DNA from: Streptomyces antibioticus
GTDB taxonomy: Bacteria; Actinomycetota; Actinomycetes; Streptomycetales; Streptomycetaceae
Direction: 5' to 3'
NCBI RefSeq assembly: GCF_002019855.1
Contig: NZ_CM007717.1
Location: forward strand, 1,306,452 to 1,370,451
Length of the DNA: 64,000 bases
A model generated the notes under the pieces. The model searched no databases. It was not told the origin of the DNA and saw only the letters and a list, made by a program, of their open reading frames with translations. A program made the position numbers and the translations under genes. Shown one piece after another: positions 28,573 to 36,567 of the stretch (within the stretch, counting starts at the first letter, position 1; each line of letters begins with the position of its first letter).

Positions 28573-29687
28573 GGACTCTGCCGTTCTTTCCCCCCGATCT
28601 GTTCGAGGAGGACCGCGAGGCGCTGCTGTCGGCGGTGCGCGAGCTGGGCACGGGCCCGGGTCAGCGGTTCATCCTCGGGGAGCGCACCGCCGAGCTGGAG
28701 GAGGCGCTGCGCGAGGAGACCGGCGCGGGTCATGTCGTCGCGTGTGCGAGCGGCACGGGGGCGCTGGAGCTGTCGGTGCGGGCGCTGGACATCGGGCCGG
28801 GCGACGAGGTGATCGTGCCGGCGTTCTGCTGTCAGCCGGTGGCCAGCGCGGTGGCGAACGCGGGCGCGACGCCGGTGTTCGCCGATGTCGACCCGTGGAC
28901 CATGGTGCTGGACCCCGACGCGACGAAGTCGCTGATCACCGAGCGCACCAAGGCGCTGCTGCCGGCCCATGTCTTCTCGATCATGGCGGACATGGAGCGC
29001 CTCGGGGCGATCGCCCGTGAGCACGGGGTGGCGCTGATCGAGGACGCGGCGGTGGCGCAGGGCGCGGTCCTGGACGGCCGGCCCGCCGGCCGCTGGGGTG
29101 ATGTCGGGGTCTTCTCCTTCTTCCAGGTCAAGGCGTTCGGCACGGCGGGCGAGGGCGGGGTGGTCCTCACCGACGACCCCGAACTGGCGCGCGCCGCGCG
29201 GATGTTGCGCAATCACGGGCAGGACGGTGTGCACCGGTTCCTGCACCACCGGATCGGTCTGAACAACCGGTTCGACGAGGTGCTCGCCGCCTTCCAGCTC
29301 CACCGGCTGGGCGGTTTCCCGGACCGGCTGGAGCGCCGGGCGCGGATCGCCGACTACTACACCGAGCGCTTCGAGCCGCTGCGCGAGCGCGGGGTGCTCG
29401 CCCCGCCGGCCGGGCGCAACGGCCGCTGCTACTACGTGTATTCGCTGCTGGTGGACCGGCGCGAGGACCTCCGCGCCTATCTGACGGAACATCAGATAGG
29501 CAGTCACATCTACTACCCCGTGCCGCTCCCCCGGCAGCCGGCCTTCGCGCCGTGGGCCGACCCGGAGGGCGTCTGGCCGAACGCGGAGCGGGCCTCCGCG
29601 CGCAACCTGGCCATCCCGATCTGGCCCCATCTGAGCGACGCCGAGGTGGAGTTCATCGCCGACACGGTCTGCGAGTTCTACGCATGA
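28569..29687 (+). CDS. DegT/DnrJ/EryC1/StrS family PLP aminotransferase (second)
   Basis: 372 residues from ATG 28569, overlapping the previous stop; an in-frame upstream ATG at 28530 lies inside the first gene and is less likely. The PLP lysine is Lys188 in FSFFQVKAFG and the ring-nitrogen Asp159 is in LIEDAAVAQG. It is a paralogue of the first enzyme, but divergent in its N-terminus and Cys-rich ACAS/AFCCQP segment. Two tandem sugar aminotransferases suggest a diamino sugar or diaminocyclitol, or one enzyme working in reverse. Its exact substrate is unknown. Confidence 0.93.
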   Translation: MRTLPFFPPDLFEEDREALLSAVRELGTGPGQRFILGERTAELEEALREETGAGHVVACASGTGALELSVRALDIGPGDEVIVPAFCCQPVASAVANAGATPVFADVDPWTMVLDPDATKSLITERTKALLPAHVFSIMADMERLGAIAREHGVALIEDAAVAQGAVLDGRPAGRWGDVGVFSFFQVKAFGTAGEGGVVLTDDPELARAARMLRNHGQDGVHRFLHHRIGLNNRFDEVLAAFQLHRLGGFPDRLERRARIADYYTERFEPLRERGVLAPPAGRNGRCYYVYSLLVDRREDLRAYLTEHQIGSHIYYPVPLPRQPAFAPWADPEGVWPNAERASARNLAIPIWPHLSDAEVEFIADTVCEFYA

Positions 29688-29705
29688 CCGGGCGGGAGCC
29701 GTCCG

Positions 29706-29743
29706 GGGAGACCGTCACCGAGAGCAGTCCAGGGAGACCGTCA
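29706..29743. repeat. Duplicated 12-bp ribosome-site segment before the methyltransferase
   Basis: GGGAGACCGTCA occurs at 29706-29717 and 29732-29743. The second copy provides the GGGAG ribosome site and runs into the ATG at 29743; the first lacks a start codon. The period is 26 nt. This is a second small duplication near a start codon in this cluster (compare dxs). Confidence 0.55.
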
Positions 29744-30588
29744 TGACGAGCGCGCCCGCACAGCAGCATCCCGTTCCGCAGACGCCCGCCCGGCAGACCT
29801 ACGTCTTCGACCCGGTGTGGGAGAAGGAGACGGAGCGGCTGCGCACCAACGAGGCGATCTGGGATCCGGGCACCCTGGAGCGGCTGGCCGCGCTGGGGGT
29901 GGGTCCGGGCTGGAATTGCCTGGAGATCGGGGCCGGTTCGGGTTCGGTGGCGCGCTGGCTCGCCGACCGGGTCGGGCCCACGGGCCGGGTGCTGGCCACC
30001 GACCTCCAGACCGACCGTCTCGGCGCGCTCGCCGAGCTGGAGCAGGTGGACGTGGTCCGGCACGATCTGCGGGAGGAGGAGCTGCCGGAGGCGGCCTTCG
30101 ACCTCGTGCACTCCCGGATGGTGCTCCAGCATCTGCCCGACCGGGCGGCCGCGGTGGCCCGGATGGTGCGCGCGCTGCGGCCCGGCGGGGTGCTGTTCCT
30201 GGAGGACACCGACTCCTCCACGCTCTTCCGCTCCTTCCTGTCGGAGGACTTCCTCCAGGACGTGCGGGCGGCCGGCTACGGGCTGATGCGCGAGTCGGGC
30301 CACGATCCGCGCGGCGGGCACGTCGATCTCCGGCTGGTGCTGGAGGCGGGCCTGGAGGCGACGGCGGAGGGCCGGGCGGTGATGGTGCGCGGCGGCTCCG
30401 ACCAGGCCCGGCACTACATGCTGTGGCTGGAGTTCATGCGGCCGCGGATCGTGGCCGCCGGGCTGCTGGACGACGCCCGGATCGACGCGGCGCTGGCCGA
30501 GATGGCCGATCCGGCCCACCACTGGCTGAGCCAGGTGCTGATCAGCACGGTCGGCCGCCGCCCCGGCGGGACGGAGCCGGGCCGATGA
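29743..30588 (+). CDS. SAM-dependent methyltransferase
   Basis: 281 residues from ATG 29743. SAM motif I EIGAGSGS is at residues 61-68, followed by ATDLQTDRL, and the LPEAAFDLVHSRMVLQHLPD segment is typical of UbiE/COQ5-like class I enzymes. The C-terminal 100 residues form a cap region like that of small-molecule methyltransferases. Placed between the aminotransferases and the UbiA-family gene (ATGA overlap with the latter), it probably methylates an amino group, a hydroxyl or the isoprenoid-linked ring. Confidence 0.9.
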   Translation: MTSAPAQQHPVPQTPARQTYVFDPVWEKETERLRTNEAIWDPGTLERLAALGVGPGWNCLEIGAGSGSVARWLADRVGPTGRVLATDLQTDRLGALAELEQVDVVRHDLREEELPEAAFDLVHSRMVLQHLPDRAAAVARMVRALRPGGVLFLEDTDSSTLFRSFLSEDFLQDVRAAGYGLMRESGHDPRGGHVDLRLVLEAGLEATAEGRAVMVRGGSDQARHYMLWLEFMRPRIVAAGLLDDARIDAALAEMADPAHHWLSQVLISTVGRRPGGTEPGR

Positions 30589-31541
30589 CGGCGACGGCCC
30601 CGGCGCCGCCGCGCTCCGGGGTGCGGGAGCGGGCGGGCGCGTACGCGAAGCTGGCGAAGCTGTCCTTCTTCGACTACTACCTGTGCGTCCTGGTGGTCCT
30701 GGCGCTGCTGCCGACCGCCGCCTGGCGGGAGGCGTCCACCTGGTGGGTGCTGGTGCTGTTCGACCTCGGCTGGGTGGGGATCGTGGCGGCCACGGTCGCG
30801 CTGGACGACGTCACCGGGCTGCGGGACGGCAGCGACGCCCGCAACTACGATCCGGGCCAGACCCTGCGGGCCCGGGACCGCAAGCCGCTGCTCGACGGCC
30901 GGCTCACCCTGCGGCAGGCGCTGCGCTTCGGCTGGGGCTGTGCCGCCGGGGGCACCGCGCTGTGGGCGCTGACCGCGCTGATCGCCCCGCACCGGCCCTG
31001 GTGGGCGCTGGCGGCGGCGGCCTTCTCGGTGGTCATCAGCGTGCAGTACTCCTACGGCCTCAAGCTCAGCTACCGGGGCGGCCAGGAGGCGGTCATCTGG
31101 CTGAGCACCGGCCTGTGCGTGCTGGTCCCCTTCGCCCTGCTGAACGGGGAGATGACCGGCGCGGCCTGGCTGGAGTGCTTCCTGTTCGGGCTGTGGAGCC
31201 TGATGGTGTCGGTCTACTCCAACATCAACGACGTGGACGGCGACCGGGCGGCCGGCCGCCGCAACCTGGCCACCAGCGTCTCCCCCGGCGTCTACCGGGG
31301 TTTCATCGCCGCGCTCTCGCTGGCCGAGACCGGCGCGATCGTCCTCGCGGCGGCGGCCGGGGCGGTGCCGTGGTGGTTCTGCGCGTTCCTGCTGCCCGTC
31401 GTCGGGATGCGCGCCCGGCAGGCGCACGCCGGGCTCGTCGCGGGTGAGGTGCTGTCGGCCCGCAGGCAAGGCGTCACCATCCACCGCTGGGGCGTCGTCC
31501 TCCTGGTCGCGGCGAACCTGCTTCTCGTGCACAACGGCTGA
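30585..31541 (+). CDS. UbiA-superfamily membrane prenyltransferase or UbiA-type terpene cyclase
   Basis: 318 residues with about 8-9 membrane helices. The second Asp motif NDVDGDRAAGRRN (215-227) is canonical. The first is not: the usual NDxxDxxxD is replaced by DDVTGLRDGSD at 74-84, lacking the Asn. Canonical members move a prenyl group onto an aromatic acid or quinone precursor; a subset (PtmT1, AtoE, StsC types) cyclises prenyl diphosphates. Because no other terpene cyclase is visible in the cluster, both roles are open. It should use the product of the polyprenyl synthase encoded on the other arm. Prenyltransferase is my first choice, at modest certainty. Confidence 0.88.
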   Translation: MTATAPAPPRSGVRERAGAYAKLAKLSFFDYYLCVLVVLALLPTAAWREASTWWVLVLFDLGWVGIVAATVALDDVTGLRDGSDARNYDPGQTLRARDRKPLLDGRLTLRQALRFGWGCAAGGTALWALTALIAPHRPWWALAAAAFSVVISVQYSYGLKLSYRGGQEAVIWLSTGLCVLVPFALLNGEMTGAAWLECFLFGLWSLMVSVYSNINDVDGDRAAGRRNLATSVSPGVYRGFIAALSLAETGAIVLAAAAGAVPWWFCAFLLPVVGMRARQAHAGLVAGEVLSARRQGVTIHRWGVVLLVAANLLLVHNG

Positions 31542-31552
31542 AAGGGCACACC

Positions 31553-32854
31553 ATGTCCCAATCGATGAACGGCGGCACCCCGCGGCCCACCGGCCGCCGG
31601 GTGGCGGTGGTCGGCCAGGGGTACGTGGGCCTGCCGCTGGCCGTACGGGCGGTGGAGGCGGGCCACACGGTCGTGGGCTACGACGTGGACGCCGCCCGGA
31701 TCTCCCGGCTGCGGGCCGGCGACTCCTATGTGGAGGACGTGGACGAGGGGCGGCTCGCCAAGGCGCTGGAGTCGGGCGCCTACCACCCCACGACCGACGC
31801 GGGCGCGCTCGCCGGCTTCGACGTGGCGGTGGTCACCGTACCCACGCCGCTGCTTGACGACGTACCGGATCTGACCTGCATCGAGGAGGCGGCGCTGACG
31901 CTGGCCGGGCATCTGCGGCCGGGCGCGCTGGTCGTCCTGGAGTCCACCACCTATCCGGGCACCACCGAGGACGTGTTCGGGGCGCTGCTGGAGAAGGAGA
32001 GCGGGCTGCGCCCCGGCGCGGACTTCCACCTCGGCTACAGCCCCGAGCGCATCGACCCCGGCAACCAGCGCTGGACCCTGGAGACCACCCCCAAGATCGT
32101 CTCCGGGGTGGACGCCGAGTCGCTGCGGCAGGTGGCGGAGTTCTACGGGACGGTGGTGGAGCGGACCGTGCCGGTGCGCGACCCGAAGACGGCGGAGCTG
32201 GCCAAACTCCTGGAGAACACCTACCGGCACGTCAACATCGCGCTGGTCAACGAGATGGCGGTGATCGCGCGCGAACTCGGCGTGGACGCCTGGGAGGCGA
32301 TCGACGCGGCCTCGTCCAAGCCGTTCGGTTTCATGCCCTTCACCCCGGGTCCCGGGGTGGGCGGCCACTGCCTGCCGGTCGACCCGCGCTATCTGTCCTG
32401 GCGGGTGGAGCGCCAGTTGGGGCGCCGGTTCCGGTTCGTCGACCTCGCCAACGACGTCAACAGCCAGATGCCGCACTACGTGGTGCAGCGGCTCGTCGAG
32501 GCGCTCAACCAGCTCCAGCGGCCGGCGAACGGCTCGCGGGTGCTGCTGCTGGGCCTGGCGTACAAGCGCAACAGCGGGGACGCCCGGGAGTCGCCCGCGC
32601 TGCGGGTCGCGGAGCTGCTGCTGCGCACCGGCGCCCAGGTGCACGCGGTGGACCCGCACGTACGGGAGACCGCTCCGCTGGACGCGCGGGTGCGCCGGGT
32701 GGAGCTGACGGAGGAGGAGGTGGCCGCCGCGGACGCGGTGGTGCTGCTCACCGACCACGACGACTTCGACTACGACGTGGTGCTGCGCGGGGCGCGGCAC
32801 GTGCTGGACTGCCGGCGGCGGCTGCGGCCCGCCGCCAACGTCGAGATCCTCTGA
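31553..32854 (+). CDS. Nucleotide-sugar 6-dehydrogenase, UDP-HexNAc (WbpA/WecC) type
   Basis: 433 residues with an AAAGGG ribosome site 6 nt before ATG 31553. The NAD motif GQGYVG is at 21-26, the GYSPERIDPGN block at 161-171, and the catalytic Cys273 in GVGGHCLPVDPRYL. The GGHC-x-PxDPxYL form is that of UDP-N-acetylglucosamine/mannosamine dehydrogenases, not of UDP-glucose dehydrogenase (GGxCFPKD). It oxidises C6 of a UDP-HexNAc to a uronate in two NAD+-dependent steps. With Gfo/Idh (WbpB-like) and DegT (WbpE-like) enzymes nearby, a 2,3-diamino-uronate is a reasonable guess. Confidence 0.93.
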   Translation: MSQSMNGGTPRPTGRRVAVVGQGYVGLPLAVRAVEAGHTVVGYDVDAARISRLRAGDSYVEDVDEGRLAKALESGAYHPTTDAGALAGFDVAVVTVPTPLLDDVPDLTCIEEAALTLAGHLRPGALVVLESTTYPGTTEDVFGALLEKESGLRPGADFHLGYSPERIDPGNQRWTLETTPKIVSGVDAESLRQVAEFYGTVVERTVPVRDPKTAELAKLLENTYRHVNIALVNEMAVIARELGVDAWEAIDAASSKPFGFMPFTPGPGVGGHCLPVDPRYLSWRVERQLGRRFRFVDLANDVNSQMPHYVVQRLVEALNQLQRPANGSRVLLLGLAYKRNSGDARESPALRVAELLLRTGAQVHAVDPHVRETAPLDARVRRVELTEEEVAAADAVVLLTDHDDFDYDVVLRGARHVLDCRRRLRPAANVEIL

Positions 32855-34083
32855 TGGCGGAGGTCCTCGGCGGCCGGGCCCGGCGGGTGTGGCGGGACGC
32901 GTCCCTGTCGGCGGTCGTCGCGGGGGCCGTCGCGGTGGTGGTGTCCTTCGCGGGCCCGCTGACCGTCGTGGTGCAGGCCGCGCACGCCGGCGGTCTGGAC
33001 GAGGCGCTGCTGTCCTCGTGGATCTGGGCGATCGCGGTGGGCAGCGGGGTGACCGGGCTGGTGCTGAGCCTGCGGTACCGGGTGCCGGTGGTGGCGGCCT
33101 GGTCGACGCCGGGCGCGGCGCTGCTGGTCACCCAGCTCGACGGGATGCCGTACGCCACGGCGGTCGGGGCGTATCTGGCGGCGGCCGCGCTCACCGTGCT
33201 GGTGGGGGTGACGGGCTGGTTCGAGGCGCTGATGCAGCGGATACCGGCCGCCGTCGTCTCCGCCGTGCTGACCGGGATCCTGCTGCGGTTCGGCCTGGAG
33301 GCGCTGCGGGCGCTGGAGGACGCGCCCGCAGTGGCCGGGGTGATGCTCGGCGGGTACGTGGTCCTCCAGCGGGTGGCGCCCCGGTACGCGATCGCGGCAC
33401 CGCTCGCCGCGGCCGTCGCGGTGGCCGCCGGCACCGGCACGCTGTCGGTGGGCGGCGTCCGGCTGTCCCTGGCCGAGCCGGTGTTCACCGCGCCGGCCTG
33501 GCCGGGCCAGGCGCTGGTGAGCCTGACGCTGCCGCTGTTCCTGGTCACCATGTCCGCGCAGAACGCGCCCGGTGTGGGGGCGCTGCGGGAGGCGGGCTAC
33601 GCGGTGCGCCCGGGTCCGCTGGTGCGGGACACCGGCGTGGCGTCCGCCGTCCTCGCCCCGTTCGGGGCGCACGCGCTCAATCTCGGGGCGATCACCGCGG
33701 CGATCTGCGCGGGTCCGGACGCCCACGAGGACCGCGACCGCCGCTATGTGGCCGGATTGAGCTGTGGGGCGCTGTACATCGCGGTGGGACTGTTCGGTAC
33801 AACGGTCGCGGGGCTGTTCGCGGCGCTGCCGCCGGCCCTGATCGCGGCGGCCGCGGGCGTCGCCCTCCTCGGTGCCCTCGGCGGCAGTCTGGCGGGGGCG
33901 TTCACCGAGGCACGCGACCGGACCGCCGCGCTCGTCGCGTTTCTCACCACCGCCTCCGGCGTCACCCTGCTGGGACTCGGGGCGGCCTTCTGGGGACTTG
34001 TTTTCGGGATGGTCTGCCGGGCGGTCCTGCGGGAGACAAAGCAAAAGGCGAATTCGACCAAGGAACCCGTGCGTCACGAATAA
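32854..34083 (+). CDS. BenE-family benzoate/H+ symporter-like membrane protein
   Basis: 409 residues, about 12 membrane helices, with the WSTPGAALLV region near residue 85 and the NAPGVGALREAGY and GAHALNLGAITAAIC blocks characteristic of BenE. Its ATG overlaps the previous stop (TGATG). BenE proteins import benzoate with protons. Here the gene may take up or expel an aromatic acid, or a product of the cluster may resemble one. It is the last structural gene of the plus-strand arm before the regulator. An aryl-CoA ligase gene lies 3.4 kb further on. Confidence 0.88.
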   Translation: MAEVLGGRARRVWRDASLSAVVAGAVAVVVSFAGPLTVVVQAAHAGGLDEALLSSWIWAIAVGSGVTGLVLSLRYRVPVVAAWSTPGAALLVTQLDGMPYATAVGAYLAAAALTVLVGVTGWFEALMQRIPAAVVSAVLTGILLRFGLEALRALEDAPAVAGVMLGGYVVLQRVAPRYAIAAPLAAAVAVAAGTGTLSVGGVRLSLAEPVFTAPAWPGQALVSLTLPLFLVTMSAQNAPGVGALREAGYAVRPGPLVRDTGVASAVLAPFGAHALNLGAITAAICAGPDAHEDRDRRYVAGLSCGALYIAVGLFGTTVAGLFAALPPALIAAAAGVALLGALGGSLAGAFTEARDRTAALVAFLTTASGVTLLGLGAAFWGLVFGMVCRAVLRETKQKANSTKEPVRHE

Positions 34084-34125
34084 GCCAAACAATTCGGCCG
34101 TTAACTGCCCCGCGAACCATGGCCG

Positions 34126-34153
34126 TATGCTTTGCCTTGCGGTTCACGCAAGG
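34126..34153 (+). promoter_or_regulatory. Likely promoter and operator of the ATPase-LuxR regulator
   Basis: TATGCT at 34126-34131 is a fair -10 hexamer. A perfect 7-bp inverted repeat CCTTGCG - GTTCA - CGCAAGG follows at 34135-34153, which would lie on or just after the transcription start. No poly-T follows, so it is more likely an operator or 5' stem-loop than a terminator. This makes the ATG at 34132, in frame with the regulator, an unlikely start. Confidence 0.5.
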
Positions 34154-34171
34154 TAACGGACGGGGGATATC

Positions 34172-34234
34172 GTGCCGAGTACCAGAATTCAATCAGCCCG
34201 AAGCAAAACGTACGCACCCGGGAAATCCCAGTGA
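34172..34234 (+). CDS. Putative 20-codon leader peptide overlapping the regulator start
   Basis: A GTG at 34172 is preceded by a very strong ribosome site (ACGGACGGGGG, 5 nt away) and opens a 20-codon frame ending at TGA 34232-34234. That TGA overlaps GTG 34231, the likely start of the ATPase-LuxR regulator (GTGA), in a different frame. The regulator start itself has a poor ribosome site. Codons here are AT-rich (AGA, ATT, CAA, TCA, AAA), unlike the surrounding genes. The arrangement looks like translational coupling through a leader peptide. A frameshift separating the true N-terminus from the regulator is the alternative. Confidence 0.5.
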   Translation: MPSTRIQSARSKTYAPGKSQ

Positions 34235-36540
34235 CGGCCGGGGCGCTCGGCTCCGGCAGACTGTGCCCGCAACTGATCATCGACTCGCCGTCCCGTGCCC
34301 CCGGCCACCGCACCACGCTGGTGGGCCGCGACCTCGAGATCCTCACCCTCTCCGCCCAGCTCGGCCGGGAGGAGCACCGGCTGATCACGCTGACCGGCCC
34401 CGGCGGCGTCGGCAAGAGCCGGCTGGCCTGCGCGGCCGTCGCCGACGTGCCGATCGCCCGGGTCGCCTATCTCGACCTGCACGACACCGTCGGCGGCGAC
34501 GGACTCGCCGAGTCCCTGGCGCCGCGGCTGCCCGACGAGCCGAGCCTGCTGGTCCTCGACGGATTCGAGCAGGCCGCCGACGCCACCGCCGACGCCGTCG
34601 ACACCCTGCTCGGCCGCTTCCCGCGGCTGCGCGTCCTCACCGCCGGCCGGCGCCCGCTGCGCCTGTACGGGGAGCGGCTCTTCCCCGTACCGCCGCTGCC
34701 GACGCCGAACCCGCCGTACCGGCACGACGTCCTCGAACTCCAGGACCACGCCGCGGTGGAGCTGTTCGTGGACCGGGCCCGGGCGATCGACCCGTCGTTC
34801 GCGCTGACCGCGCAGAACGCGCAGGCGGTGGCCGAGATCTGCACCCGGATGGACGGGCTGCCGCTGGCGATCGAGCTGGTCGCCGAGAAGCTGCGGCTGT
34901 TCCGGGTGGACAGTCTGCTCACCCGGCTGCGCGAGGGCCGCCCGGTGCTCGGCGGCGACCACGCCGCCCGCTCGCCCCGCCACCGCAGCGTCCGCTCCAT
35001 CACCGAGCACAGCTTCCGGCTGCTCGACGAGGAGCAGCGCGCCCTGCTCACCCGGCTCGCCGTTTTCACCGGCAGCATGAACCTCGCCACCGTCGAGGAG
35101 TTCTGGGAGCTGCCCACCCACCGCACGGAACAGGTGGTGGAGGCGCTGGTGGGCCACCATCTGCTGCGGGTGACCCCGGGCGGCGGGGAGCCGCGGTTCA
35201 CGCTGTTCAACACCGTGCGCGAGTTCTGTCTGGAGCGGCTGACGGCGACCGGCGCGCTCCCGGAGGCCCGGCGCCGGCACGCGGAGCACTTCCTCGCCCT
35301 GGCCCTCCAGGCCGAGGACCGGCTGACCGGACCGCAGCAGGCCCAGTGGCTCCAGCGCCTAGCCCCGCTGCACGAGGACCTGCTGGCCGCGCTGACCCAT
35401 CTGGAGGCGAGCGGGCGCCGGACGGACGCGGCGCGCGCCGCCCTCGCCCTGCACCGCTTCTGGATGGTGCGCGGCCATCTCTCCCTGGGCGAGCAGTGGC
35501 TGGCCAAGGCGTCGAACGCGTTCCTGGCCGTCCCCGGGCACGCGGAGCGGGCCGCGCGGGCCGAGGCGGCGCGCGGCCAGTTCGCGGTGGTCCGGGGCGA
35601 TCCGCGGCTCGCGGCGGACTGCTTCCGGCACGCGGCCCGCGGCTTCCACGACGCGGGCGACGCCGTGCACGAGCGGGCCGCGCTGGCCCGGCTCGCCGTC
35701 AGCCAGCAGCCGGCGGGCCCCTCGGCGGTCCGCAAGGCCGCGGTGCGCCTGCTGCACGCGGCGGTCGACGAGCGGGCCACCGTGGAGGCGGCGTACGCCG
35801 CGCTGGCGCTGGCCACCGGCAGCCGGCTCATCGACGCCAAGCTCGCCGCCGATCTGATGGAGGCGGCGAACGGCCTGTTCATGCGGGTCCGGGACGTCCG
35901 CGGCGAGGGGCTGGTGCTGGCCCTGCGCGGCGCGCTGGCCGACTCGCGCGGCGACCAGGCGCTCGCGGAGCGGCTGCTGTGGGAGAGTCTGCACCGGCTG
36001 CGGGCGGTCGGGGAGCACACCATGCTGCCCACCGTCCTGGAGGGGCACGCGCTGCACGTGTGGCGGCGGCTGCCGCACCAGGGGCACCGGGTGGCCCGGC
36101 TGCTGGCCGCCGCGGCCGCCCTGCGGGAGGCCACCGGCGCCCATCCGCTGCTGGTCCCGGGGGACGCGGCGGTCGCGCTGCGCGAGGTCCGCCGGCTGCT
36201 GTCCGGTCCGGAGTACGAGGCGGCCCGGCGCGAGGGCCGGGTGCTGTCCGCCGACGCGGCGGCCGGCGAGGCGCTCGCCGTCGGCCCGCCCGCGGCCGAG
36301 CCCGTCTCGGCGGTGTCCCGGCCGGTGCAGCTCACGGCGCGCCAGTACGAGGTGGCGATGCTGGTCAGCCAGGGCCTGACGAACCGTCAGATATCGCAGC
36401 AGCTACGGCTGTCGGAGTGGACCGTGGTCAATCACGTCCGTCAGGTGATGCGCCGCCTGGACGTGCCCTCCCGCATCCATGTCGCCCAGTGGGTCCTCAA
36501 CCGCCAGCGCCGCAACGGCGTGGGTACGGCGGTGGAGTGA
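34231..36540 (+). CDS. ATPase-LuxR transcriptional regulator (AfsR/LAL-like)
   Basis: 769 residues from GTG 34231; an in-frame ATG at 34132 would add 33 AT-rich-coded residues but falls on the likely promoter. The P-loop GPGGVGKS is at 56-63, with LVLDGFEQA (Walker B) and GLPLAIELVAEKL (NB-ARC GLPLA) following. The middle is helical (TPR-like). The C-terminal LuxR helix-turn-helix spans about 700-755 (LTARQYEVAMLVSQGLTNRQI). Such proteins are pathway-specific activators that respond to a ligand or ATP. It closes the isoprenoid cluster and most likely controls it. Confidence 0.9.
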   Translation: MTAGALGSGRLCPQLIIDSPSRAPGHRTTLVGRDLEILTLSAQLGREEHRLITLTGPGGVGKSRLACAAVADVPIARVAYLDLHDTVGGDGLAESLAPRLPDEPSLLVLDGFEQAADATADAVDTLLGRFPRLRVLTAGRRPLRLYGERLFPVPPLPTPNPPYRHDVLELQDHAAVELFVDRARAIDPSFALTAQNAQAVAEICTRMDGLPLAIELVAEKLRLFRVDSLLTRLREGRPVLGGDHAARSPRHRSVRSITEHSFRLLDEEQRALLTRLAVFTGSMNLATVEEFWELPTHRTEQVVEALVGHHLLRVTPGGGEPRFTLFNTVREFCLERLTATGALPEARRRHAEHFLALALQAEDRLTGPQQAQWLQRLAPLHEDLLAALTHLEASGRRTDAARAALALHRFWMVRGHLSLGEQWLAKASNAFLAVPGHAERAARAEAARGQFAVVRGDPRLAADCFRHAARGFHDAGDAVHERAALARLAVSQQPAGPSAVRKAAVRLLHAAVDERATVEAAYAALALATGSRLIDAKLAADLMEAANGLFMRVRDVRGEGLVLALRGALADSRGDQALAERLLWESLHRLRAVGEHTMLPTVLEGHALHVWRRLPHQGHRVARLLAAAAALREATGAHPLLVPGDAAVALREVRRLLSGPEYEAARREGRVLSADAAAGEALAVGPPAAEPVSAVSRPVQLTARQYEVAMLVSQGLTNRQISQQLRLSEWTVVNHVRQVMRRLDVPSRIHVAQWVLNRQRRNGVGTAVE

Positions 36541-36567
36541 CCCGCGCCGCCCGTCGCCCCGCCCCGC

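Noticed and set aside
27367..29687. AHBA synthase (3-amino-5-hydroxybenzoate)
   Set aside because: The aminotransferases lack the expected AHBA-synthase look, and no amino-DHQ synthase or kinase partner is present; they look like sugar aminotransferases.
31553..32854. UDP-glucose dehydrogenase for a glucuronide
   Set aside because: The catalytic motif is GGHCLPVDP as in UDP-HexNAc dehydrogenases; UDP-glucose enzymes have GGxCFPKD. Assay still needed.
34132..34230. ATG 34132 as the regulator start
   Set aside because: It lies on the probable -10/operator, lacks a ribosome site and adds 33 residues of atypical codon use.
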